This document shows, piece after piece, positions 9,637 through 19,095 of a stretch of 64,000 bases of DNA. The DNA is from Reichenbachiella faecimaris. GTDB taxonomy: Bacteria > Bacteroidota > Bacteroidia > Cytophagales > Cyclobacteriaceae. The position numbers and the translations under genes were made by a program. The notes under the pieces were generated by a model. The model was not told the DNA's origin, ran no database searches, and worked only from the letters and a program-made list of their open reading frames with translations. The stretch spans positions 682,001 to 746,000 of the forward strand of contig NZ_FWYF01000001.1 of NCBI RefSeq assembly GCF_900176375.1, in the 5' to 3' direction. The stretch's first letter is position 1. Every line of letters begins with the position of its first letter.

Positions 9637-10020
9637 ATGGAAAAATTGATTGTTAGGCCCACTAGAATTACACCCCTAATATACTTCGACCCCAATCGTG
9701 GTCTGCTTGAGCTAAGAGGAAAATCCAGCCCAGAAAACTCAATCCAGTTTTATAGCAATCTGATAAGAGATCTTGAAGAGTTTGGACGCAATGGCAAACA
9801 AAATCTGATAGCGAATTTCAAATTTGAATATTTCAATACAAGTTCGTCTAAATGCCTTTTTGACATTTTCAGAAAATTAAATATTGTCAAAGAAAATGGC
9901 TTTGACCTATCTATCAACTGGTACTATGAGGAAGATGATGAAGATATGCTGGAAGCTGGAGAAGACTACGCAGACTTATTGGGCATAGAGTTCAATTACG
10001 TAGAAACTCAGTTTGATTAA
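9637..10020 (+). CDS. SiaC-family regulatory phosphoprotein (DUF1987)
   Basis: A 127-aa cytoplasmic protein of the DUF1987/SiaC family. It has the family's opening 'TRITPLIYFDPNRGLLELRGKSSPEN' (residues 9-34) and the segment 'FEYFNTSSSKC'. In Pseudomonas SiaC the phosphorylated residue, controlled by kinase SiaB and phosphatase SiaA, is Thr68. With the ATG at 9637 the Thr of 'NTSSSK' is also residue 68, which supports this start over an in-frame GTG at 9613. A GGAGG lies 4 bp upstream. SiaC binds and activates the diguanylate cyclase SiaD in Pseudomonas; no SiaA, SiaB or cyclase gene is nearby, so partners and output here are unknown. Confidence 0.83.
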   Translation: MEKLIVRPTRITPLIYFDPNRGLLELRGKSSPENSIQFYSNLIRDLEEFGRNGKQNLIANFKFEYFNTSSSKCLFDIFRKLNIVKENGFDLSINWYYEEDDEDMLEAGEDYADLLGIEFNYVETQFD

Positions 10021-10035
10021 TCAAACTTGGTAAAA

Positions 10036-10083
10036 AAGCTCAAAAAAAGAGGCAATCAAATGATTGCCTCTTTTTTTGAGCTT
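10036..10083. terminator. Bidirectional terminator between the SiaC-like and E2 genes
   Basis: A perfect 23-bp inverted repeat (arms 10036-10058 and 10061-10083, 2-nt centre). The GC-rich part of each arm is bordered by a run of seven A or T residues, so it can end transcription from both convergent genes (stops at 10020 and 10091). Confidence 0.9.
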
Positions 10084-10090
10084 AGAATTT

Positions 10091-11413
10091 TCAAATCGTT
10101 CTCGAAGGATCAAATTTCTCAAGATAGTCCGCTACTCGACGGACAAACATACCACCCAATGCACCATCCACTACTCTATGGTCATACGAGTGGGACAAGA
10201 ACATTTTATGACGAATACCAATCAAATCTCCCTGTGGTGTTTCAATTACACTTGGCTTTTTTACTATGGCTCCTAGAGCCAAAATCCCTACTTGTGGTTG
10301 CATGATAATAGGCGTACCCATCACATTACCAAATGAACCTACATTGGAAACTGTATACGTCCCGCCACTCAGATCATCTGGAGTCAACTTATTATCTCTC
10401 CCTCTACGAGCTAGATCATTTACTTTCAGGGCAATCCCTTTCAAACTCAATTGATCGGCATTTTTAATAACAGGCACAATCAAATTTCCAGAAGGAAGTG
10501 CAACTGCCATGCCTACATTGATAGATCCCTTTTTAATGATCTTGTTTCCATCTACTTGCACATTGATCATTGGATAATCTTTGATCGCGTTTACTACGGC
10601 TTCAATGAAGATAGGTGTAAAAGTTAAGGCCTGACCCTCTTTCTCCATGAATGCCTTTTTGTGCTTACCCCTCCACTTCACGACCTCAGTCACATCAGCT
10701 TCTACAAAAGAGGTGACATGTGGTGAAGTTTGCTTGGACGCTACCATTCGCTCGGCAATCATCTTGCGCATGCGATCCATTTCTATGATTTCATCCTCCC
10801 CAGTAAAAGATATCGACACGGGTTGTGAAGCTGGCTTGGCTGATGCTGTACCATTGGAAGCAGCTGGAGCTGCAACTGGTGCTGGAGTACCATTAGGCTT
10901 TCTGGTTTTCACATAAGCCAAAATATCTTTCTTAGTCACCCGACCTTCTTTACCTGTTCCAGATAGTGCTTCTAGCTCAGCCATAGGAATGGCTTCTTCT
11001 CTTGCAATATTGAGTACCAATGGAGAGTAGAATCTCCCAGAAGTTGGTTTTTCACGAACAGGTGTAGGCGCTGCGGCACTGGCCGAGTGAGCTTCAACAG
11101 CCTCAGCCACTAAAGCCTCTGCTTGCTCTACCACTTCGGCCTCAGGCTTGCTAGGTGTAGGTGCATCTGCACCATCTGTTGCAATGACGGCTATTGGTTT
11201 GCCTACTTCTACGACATCGCCCTCATTCGCCAAAATTTCTTTTAATACACCAGCGTGGGTAGAAGGAACTTCAGTATCTACTTTGTCAGTTGCTACTTCC
11301 AAAACAGACTCATCTTGCTCGATGGTATCTCCTACTTTTTTAAGCCACGAAAGGATGGTGCCTTCCATTATACTTTCGCCCATTTTGGGCATTACCATTT
11401 CTACTAAGGCCAT
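10091..11413 (-). CDS. 2-oxoacid dehydrogenase E2 subunit (dihydrolipoyl acyltransferase)
   Basis: A 440-aa E2 core protein of a 2-oxoacid dehydrogenase complex. Domain order: one lipoyl domain (residues 1-78) with Lys44 in 'ATDKVDTEVP' for lipoylation; an Ala/Pro-rich linker; a peripheral subunit-binding domain (about 127-170, 'SPLVLNIAREEAIPMAEL'); a second flexible linker; and the catalytic domain ending with 'DHRVVDG' (His412, Asp416). It resembles the branched-chain 2-oxoacid E2 (BkdB/BfmBB) more than pyruvate E2, but the substrate cannot be fixed without the E1 gene, which is not adjacent. It acts in the cytoplasm and converges on the SiaC-like gene across a strong terminator. Confidence 0.9.
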   Translation of the reverse strand: MALVEMVMPKMGESIMEGTILSWLKKVGDTIEQDESVLEVATDKVDTEVPSTHAGVLKEILANEGDVVEVGKPIAVIATDGADAPTPSKPEAEVVEQAEALVAEAVEAHSASAAAPTPVREKPTSGRFYSPLVLNIAREEAIPMAELEALSGTGKEGRVTKKDILAYVKTRKPNGTPAPVAAPAASNGTASAKPASQPVSISFTGEDEIIEMDRMRKMIAERMVASKQTSPHVTSFVEADVTEVVKWRGKHKKAFMEKEGQALTFTPIFIEAVVNAIKDYPMINVQVDGNKIIKKGSINVGMAVALPSGNLIVPVIKNADQLSLKGIALKVNDLARRGRDNKLTPDDLSGGTYTVSNVGSFGNVMGTPIIMQPQVGILALGAIVKKPSVIETPQGDLIGIRHKMFLSHSYDHRVVDGALGGMFVRRVADYLEKFDPSRTI

Positions 11414-11474
11414 AATGTTTTATTACAGTTTCGGGTCTAATAAGCTGCTAAGTTACTTGATTTAGCGCTAAAAA

Positions 11475-12725
11475 TCACTGTTTATCAAGGGTTTGGCGAA
11501 GGAAATTAAGGGCATGAATGGCTGTATATTCTATATTGAGAATCCTCGTTCCGGGTAACTGAATTTTTCGAGTTACTACATTTTTTCCAAAGGATATTGC
11601 CATCCAAACCGTACCCACAGGTTTTTCTTCTGTTCCCCCATCTGGCCCAGCGATGCCAGTTGTTGAAATTCCTATGTCAGTTTTAAACTTTTTTCGTATG
11701 CCAACTGCCATTTCTGAAGCCGTTTCTTCACTGACAGCTCCATAGGATTCTAGTGTTTTTTCACTCACGCCAAGCTCATCCTTTTTGATATCATTATGAT
11801 AGGAAATCACAGACCCCCAGTAGTATTCTGAGCTGCCTGGCACGGCTGTCAAACGATGTGCTAAAAAACCACCTGTACAACTTTCTGCTGTGGCTATTTT
11901 GAGTTCTTTAGATTTCAGTATCTCACCAACTGCATCTTCAATCTGAATATCACCAAATCCAAAGACATACTTTTTAATGGACGGCAATACTTCTTCTATT
12001 TGTTTGTCCATTTCAGTTTCTAAAGCCTCTCGTTCCTCCCCTACACCTGTCAGGCGCAATCGCACCTGACCTTTGCCAGGCAAATAAGCCAAGCCCAAAT
12101 GTTCGGGCAGATTGTCTTCCCAGTCACTGATTTCTTCAGCCAACCATGACTCTCCAATGCCAATCGTTTTAATCACTTTATGCACAATGGTTGGCAAAGG
12201 AAAATGTTTCTTGAGTCTTGGAAGAATGGTTTTGGACATCATGGCTTCCATTTCAAAAGGAACACCAGGCATAGATACTATCACCTTTTTGTCTTTTTCG
12301 AACCACATCCCAGGAGCAGTACCTCTTTCATTTCTTATTTTTCTACAACCTGCTGGCAGGTAAGCTTGTTGACGATTGATATCAGTAAGTGCTTTGCCAA
12401 ATCGACGAAAAATATCCTCTACATCTTCAAGTGCGCTTGGATTAAGCTCAAGTTCCATGTTGAAATATTCCGCTAAAGTCTTTTTGGTAATATCATCCTT
12501 GGTTGGCCCCAAGCCTCCTGTAATCAATACAATATCTGACCTCTTGAGAGACTCCTCAAGTGCATCAGTGATTTCCGATTTTTTATCACCTATGGCCGTT
12601 TTTCGTCTAACTTTTATCCCAATATCATCTAACTCACGGCTGATCCATTTGGTATTAGTATCCAGAATTTGTCCATATAGAATCTCATCTCCAATGGTGA
12701 GAACTTCAGCAAATATCTCTCTCAT
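11475..12725 (-). CDS. cinA: CinA-family competence/damage-inducible protein
   Basis: A 416-aa two-domain protein. Residues 1-170 are a MoCF-type domain ('TIGDEILYGQILDTNTKWI', 'VLITGGLGPTKDDITKKTL'), and residues 255-416 are the C-terminal CinA domain with 'TAESCTGGFLAHRLTAVPGSS' and 'GIAGPDGGTEEKPVGTVW'. In characterised homologues the C-domain deamidates nicotinamide mononucleotide and the N-domain hydrolyses ADP-ribose, so it recycles pyridine nucleotides. Full length and apparently intact. It lies 61 bp upstream of the E2 gene on the same strand and may be co-transcribed with it. Confidence 0.94.
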   Translation of the reverse strand: MREIFAEVLTIGDEILYGQILDTNTKWISRELDDIGIKVRRKTAIGDKKSEITDALEESLKRSDIVLITGGLGPTKDDITKKTLAEYFNMELELNPSALEDVEDIFRRFGKALTDINRQQAYLPAGCRKIRNERGTAPGMWFEKDKKVIVSMPGVPFEMEAMMSKTILPRLKKHFPLPTIVHKVIKTIGIGESWLAEEISDWEDNLPEHLGLAYLPGKGQVRLRLTGVGEEREALETEMDKQIEEVLPSIKKYVFGFGDIQIEDAVGEILKSKELKIATAESCTGGFLAHRLTAVPGSSEYYWGSVISYHNDIKKDELGVSEKTLESYGAVSEETASEMAVGIRKKFKTDIGISTTGIAGPDGGTEEKPVGTVWMAISFGKNVVTRKIQLPGTRILNIEYTAIHALNFLRQTLDKQ

Positions 12726-12904
12726 GATTATCTCTTAATTATTGCTGCTCGAAGATAAACGCATTTGCAGAAAAAGGATATAAATTATTAACTACTAAAT
12801 CCTTTCTATCAATTTAAGATGGACATATAGTGCATATTTCAAACAAATTCGCCCTTGAATGCCAGGCATTGATTAATATTGAGGCCTATTTCAAATAGTG
12901 TACA

Positions 12905-13567
12905 ATGACTCTTACTAAACAGACCCTTTTCAGCCTCGTGGCAATGATCCTATTTTCAAATCTAGTTTGGGCAAACCATCCTGTAGAAGTTATCAAACAA
13001 GATCCTGCACCTGAGGCAATAATCAATAAGCTTTTACTCATCGTTCTCCTTAGAACGAATGAAAACAGGGTGACACTGGAGGATGAGTTGGGTTATGATT
13101 TAGGTGACTATGGCATCTCTACTGTAAGCAGCCACAAAACACGATTGGCTGGGTCAGAAAGATTATCCAAAAAAGATGTGAGGGCTGTCTGTGACAAATA
13201 TGGAGCTGATGGGGTACTAGTGGTTAGGCTGGTAGATATAGAAGAGGAAAACAGTTATTCGTACAATCAACGTTCTCAGTACACAGGAGCTGGATTTACC
13301 TCAGCCAATAGTAGTGGTGTAGTCATTGCTGGTGGTCAAAGCTATTCATGGGGTGATTATGCCTATGGCAATTATTTTGATGCTGTATCTTCAGACAGAA
13401 TTGAGATTCAATCAGACATTTATCATGTAGGTAGCGACAAACAATTGATGACTGACGATATCATCATGAGAATCGATCCAAGGGAAATAGAAAACTCCAT
13501 TGCCAAATTCGCTAAGAAATTGAGTAAGAAAGTTTCCAAACAAAAATATATAGTCAGAAGCAAGTAA
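12905..13567 (+). CDS. Secreted protein of unknown function
   Basis: A 220-aa protein with a clear signal peptide (about 1-23, ending 'LVWANH') and no lipobox. The middle ('DVRAVCDKYGADGVLVVRLVDIEEE', about residues 95-119) is reminiscent of the nucleotide-binding-like fold of periplasmic LpoB/CsgG-type proteins, in which 'KYGADGVLVV' strands are common. It is followed by a Gly/Ser/Tyr-rich stretch (about 120-160) and a basic C-terminus. I do not recognise a named family with certainty. It lies divergent from cinA and ends 3 bp from the end of the convergent flavoenzyme gene. Function unknown. Confidence 0.8.
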   Translation: MTLTKQTLFSLVAMILFSNLVWANHPVEVIKQDPAPEAIINKLLLIVLLRTNENRVTLEDELGYDLGDYGISTVSSHKTRLAGSERLSKKDVRAVCDKYGADGVLVVRLVDIEEENSYSYNQRSQYTGAGFTSANSSGVVIAGGQSYSWGDYAYGNYFDAVSSDRIEIQSDIYHVGSDKQLMTDDIIMRIDPREIENSIAKFAKKLSKKVSKQKYIVRSK

Positions 13568-13570
13568 GAA

Positions 13571-15604
<2,034 letters not shown>

Positions 15605-15715
15605 TTATCTATTGGGTTAAATGCGTAACCTTAATTTTAATAGATATTATCGACTTGATGAAGGGATTAGTAATTTATTATGCATGCATACTTTATATGC
15701 TTTGGAATTACATGC

Positions 15716-17920
15716 TTACTCTACGGTAAAATAAGCGCTTCTACTTATAGGTTTGCCACTGTTAGAAACTCCCTCTAGCCTAATTTCAAAAAGGCCAGTG
15801 ACTTCAGAAGTGCTGAACGAAATGGGCAATTTTCCTCCTGCGTGTTGGATCTTTGGATTCCAATAGAGCAAGTCCTTGAAATTCGGCCTTCTATCATTAT
15901 CTCCTGAGCTCATGGAATCTTGCACCTCTTGCTGATGAGCCTGCACAGGCACCAATGGTACATCATTACCTACAGGCTCTACTTCCCCTCTATCTCCTTT
16001 AAAGGTAACTATTGAAATCACGCCATCAAAAATGGTTTCCCCGAAATAGTAACGTTTGTTCAGTACCTCGATCCGTTCCACAACAAATGGGGATAAATTC
16101 ATTAAATCTTCAGACTGGACAAATCCTCCATCAAGCAATAATAAAGTTGGACTTTTGGAAAATAAGCCTGTCGCAGATTCTTCTGTGCGCATTTTAAATT
16201 CATGATTTTTTTCCTTTTTGCTCACTCCTACTTCTACAATGAGTTCAATAAAAGTATCTCTCATGGAAGAAAACCGTGTAAAATCATCCAAGTGATAAGA
16301 TTTGATCCCATAAAACTGTTCAGGTTGTTCAGGCCATTTAGCTGTATTCAGTGTATCACTGTATGCATTGATCAACTGATTTTGAATACTTCTCTTTACA
16401 ATATCTACTACCCATAACGAGTCAAAAAATATGGGTGGGTCATTGAATGATTTATACTTTGAATAAAATTCAGGTTCCACTGCAAGTGTCATATTTGTCT
16501 GATGATTCATCACCTCAAGGGTAGTCACATCTAGCTCATTGTTCGGGCTATATGGCAAGACAAATCCGCCAACGCTATTGGTACGAGAAGCACTAAATTG
16601 ACGATTTTCTCCAGCTAATGCTAGCCCCACAGGCACATGAGCGACAGGCTTCCCCAAACTATCAAATGCTGTACCCTGAACCAGTCCAGACCTGAATTCT
16701 GGTAAATACTTTACTGAGTCTGGAGCGTCCCCATTTTCAATCCAAGTGGAAGCAATGAGTACATCATCTAGCTGAGCTAGCTTAACAGAGTTCAAAAAAG
16801 CTGGTGATAAATTGGGAGTCAATTGGTTTCGCCAAGTAGAAACAGATCGGATATTATCAACCAGATTGATCTGATCCACTTGCTCTACAACGAGTGATAA
16901 TTTACAAGAATCTGCCACCTCAAAACTCATGCTAACATCTGATAGCGCCCTGAATTTCCCAAGATTCACAACAGGTCTGACATTCCAAGGGCCATTCCAA
17001 AGTATCCTATCAGTTACATTGGCTGACCCTATACTGAAGGAAGCATATAATAAGCCCTGGGGCAGGGTATTTTTCTGAACTGAAAAAGCGGTATTGACGG
17101 CTATGGTTTGAACAATATCTACCTGATCTCTACTAGATATCTTCAATATGCCTTGCGCGAAATCTTCACTGGATGCACCCAATACTTTGAATACTAACGC
17201 ATCCCCCACATCAATAACCGTCATTCCAATGTCAGTGGAGCTAACCCTTGGCAAATCATAAAATTCAAACTGGTTCTTAGTCTCTAAAATAAATTGGTAA
17301 TTTGACTGGGTACTTGGGAGCAGGTCAAAGCCAAAATAACCATAATTATCCGTCAAAACATCTATAGTCTCTCCTCCATTTTTTGCCACAATCTTTCCCT
17401 TGGTTTGTATGCCTTTTCCAAATTGATTTGTTACGCGCAGTACGACTCTGTTTTTTACGTTGGGCATCAGTGTACCACCTTCCACTGAGCATTTCACATT
17501 CAATATAGTCTCAGGTTTTTTCTCAAATTTTTGAGTGAGGTAAGGATTCACAATAGTGAGGGATTGTTCTGAAAACTTATCAAAATTCTTCATCCATCTG
17601 GTATAGGCTACCAAGTGATAGGTTCCAGTTTCTATGTTTGTAGGGATAAAGTACTGCCCGTCACCTTTGCCATTTTCAAGCAATAATTTGGTCTGATACA
17701 CTGGCTCCCCATTGGACTTTAACAATTCAATATATAATAGTTTGCTTAGGTCGGACAATTTTCCAGTCCGTTCGCTATAGACATAAGAACTGAAATACAA
17801 CGTCTCCCCAACGATCAGATCATTAGCACTTAGGTGTGTATATGCGGATTCTTGGATATTGGATTGTCCGTATACAACAGTCGACAGGAGAGTAAAAAAT
17901 AGCGCTACGTTTATTTTCAT
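15716..17920 (-). CDS. Large secreted protein with macroglobulin-like beta domains and a TonB-plug-like C-terminal domain
   Basis: A 734-aa exported protein (signal peptide 1-18, ending 'VVYGQ'). Residues 20-110 resemble an MG2/macroglobulin-type domain ('LSANDLIVGETLYFSSYVYSE', 'IETGTYHLVAYTRWMKNFDKF'). Later beta domains include a carboxypeptidase-regulatory-like segment ('GTAFDSLGKPVAHVPVGLAL'). Near residues 590-650, 'LLLDGGFVQSEDLMNLSPF' and 'VERIEVLNKRYYFGETIFDGVISIVTF' look like the plug domain of a TonB receptor, but no barrel follows. Proteins of this type are common and uncharacterised in Bacteroidota. It is the last gene of the operon, starting 2 bp after the DUF4249 gene, which suggests joint work with the TonB receptor at the outer membrane. 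Function unknown. Confidence 0.8.
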   Translation of the reverse strand: MKINVALFFTLLSTVVYGQSNIQESAYTHLSANDLIVGETLYFSSYVYSERTGKLSDLSKLLYIELLKSNGEPVYQTKLLLENGKGDGQYFIPTNIETGTYHLVAYTRWMKNFDKFSEQSLTIVNPYLTQKFEKKPETILNVKCSVEGGTLMPNVKNRVVLRVTNQFGKGIQTKGKIVAKNGGETIDVLTDNYGYFGFDLLPSTQSNYQFILETKNQFEFYDLPRVSSTDIGMTVIDVGDALVFKVLGASSEDFAQGILKISSRDQVDIVQTIAVNTAFSVQKNTLPQGLLYASFSIGSANVTDRILWNGPWNVRPVVNLGKFRALSDVSMSFEVADSCKLSLVVEQVDQINLVDNIRSVSTWRNQLTPNLSPAFLNSVKLAQLDDVLIASTWIENGDAPDSVKYLPEFRSGLVQGTAFDSLGKPVAHVPVGLALAGENRQFSASRTNSVGGFVLPYSPNNELDVTTLEVMNHQTNMTLAVEPEFYSKYKSFNDPPIFFDSLWVVDIVKRSIQNQLINAYSDTLNTAKWPEQPEQFYGIKSYHLDDFTRFSSMRDTFIELIVEVGVSKKEKNHEFKMRTEESATGLFSKSPTLLLLDGGFVQSEDLMNLSPFVVERIEVLNKRYYFGETIFDGVISIVTFKGDRGEVEPVGNDVPLVPVQAHQQEVQDSMSSGDNDRRPNFKDLLYWNPKIQHAGGKLPISFSTSEVTGLFEIRLEGVSNSGKPISRSAYFTVE

Positions 17921-17922
17921 TA

Positions 17923-19092
17923 TTAATCCCAGTATTCAGGTTTGTTTATATCTGCATACACTCTACAGTCACTACATGGCCTGGTAAACAAAATAGCAGA
18001 ATTGGGTGACATAATCGGAATATCTACGATATTGTAAGTTTCCATCAAAGTATTATTCAAGTCACTAATATTGACCGTATCGGACTCTACGTCAGGATTA
18101 CATGAACCCCCATAAAACTTGTCTGGACGAAATCCCTGCTCGCCAAATTCACTAGAGATGAAAAAAGAAGTGTCGCTACTCACACCTGCTACTTCAAAAA
18201 AACCAAGAACTGGTGACGCAGTGTTGCCTATTTGCGCAATATTCCCAGCTATAGTACCTTTTTGTTTATCAAAAAAACTACCTGCTGATTCATTATTCTC
18301 TTTAAGATTTTTATAATACTGATAGGCACCTGGACTCAATGCGTACTGCTTCAGTATTATGCTATACCTTTGATTCAACTGGGCATCACTCCTTTCTACC
18401 ATTCGAATAGGAAACTCGTTCAATCTGTTCTCTGACAGACCATTAGTAGTCGCTATGATAAGCCCAAGCGACTCTCCATGAGCATAGCAAGTACCTATTG
18501 GAATTTCCCTTAAATCAAAACTTTCCGTTTCAAAATCCCACTCGTAACGTGATGGATAAGGCACTTTAACTTGATAATCCTCTACATATTCATATCTAAA
18601 ATAGGAAGCCTCTGATGTAAGGTCATGCGTGTCTACAAAAAACTGAATGCCTTCTATAATTGCATCGTCTTCTTGAGAAGGCAACGCCAAATACTTGCCA
18701 TATACACTATCTATTTCTACTGGGTTTGTCAATACTTCAGTAGTGGATTGATAAGTGGTACCGTCCTCTAGCCTGATATTTAGCACGTAGCTGCTACCTA
18801 TTTTGCCCGCTACAGGATTTTCCGTTTCATAAAGACCACCTTCTGATTCGACAAAATTTATTTGTCCTACTTCGTCTTCCATGATCCAAACCATGGCTCC
18901 AGACAATGGGGTAATCTGATCTTCATCCAGAGCGCGTGATATAGAGAGCTTTACTTGATGCTGCACGAGTTCATTGGAGAACTCAGCCTCTATGGCCAGT
19001 ATCTCCACCGTTTCGCTCACCTGAAAATCATACGGCTCCACGCATCCCAAGAGTCCAACTAAAAGCAACATAAATGTCTGATCTATTCTCAT
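17923..19092 (-). CDS. DUF4249 outer-membrane lipoprotein
   Basis: A 389-aa lipoprotein with signal sequence and lipobox 'LLVGLLGC' (Cys about residue 17) followed by acidic residues, which suggests surface export. The body is a DUF4249 protein: an N-terminal Ig-like region ('VLAIEAEFSN...HQVKLSISRALDED' pattern, paired with 'SGAMVWIMEDE') and a Cys-containing C-terminal part ('YGGSCNPD', 'RPCSDCRVY'). DUF4249 genes nearly always lie next to a TonB-dependent receptor in Bacteroidota, as here (3 bp between them). By analogy with SusD it may be a surface partner of the receptor, but this is inference. Confidence 0.88.
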   Translation of the reverse strand: MRIDQTFMLLLVGLLGCVEPYDFQVSETVEILAIEAEFSNELVQHQVKLSISRALDEDQITPLSGAMVWIMEDEVGQINFVESEGGLYETENPVAGKIGSSYVLNIRLEDGTTYQSTTEVLTNPVEIDSVYGKYLALPSQEDDAIIEGIQFFVDTHDLTSEASYFRYEYVEDYQVKVPYPSRYEWDFETESFDLREIPIGTCYAHGESLGLIIATTNGLSENRLNEFPIRMVERSDAQLNQRYSIILKQYALSPGAYQYYKNLKENNESAGSFFDKQKGTIAGNIAQIGNTASPVLGFFEVAGVSSDTSFFISSEFGEQGFRPDKFYGGSCNPDVESDTVNISDLNNTLMETYNIVDIPIMSPNSAILFTRPCSDCRVYADINKPEYWD

Positions 19093-19095
19093 GGA

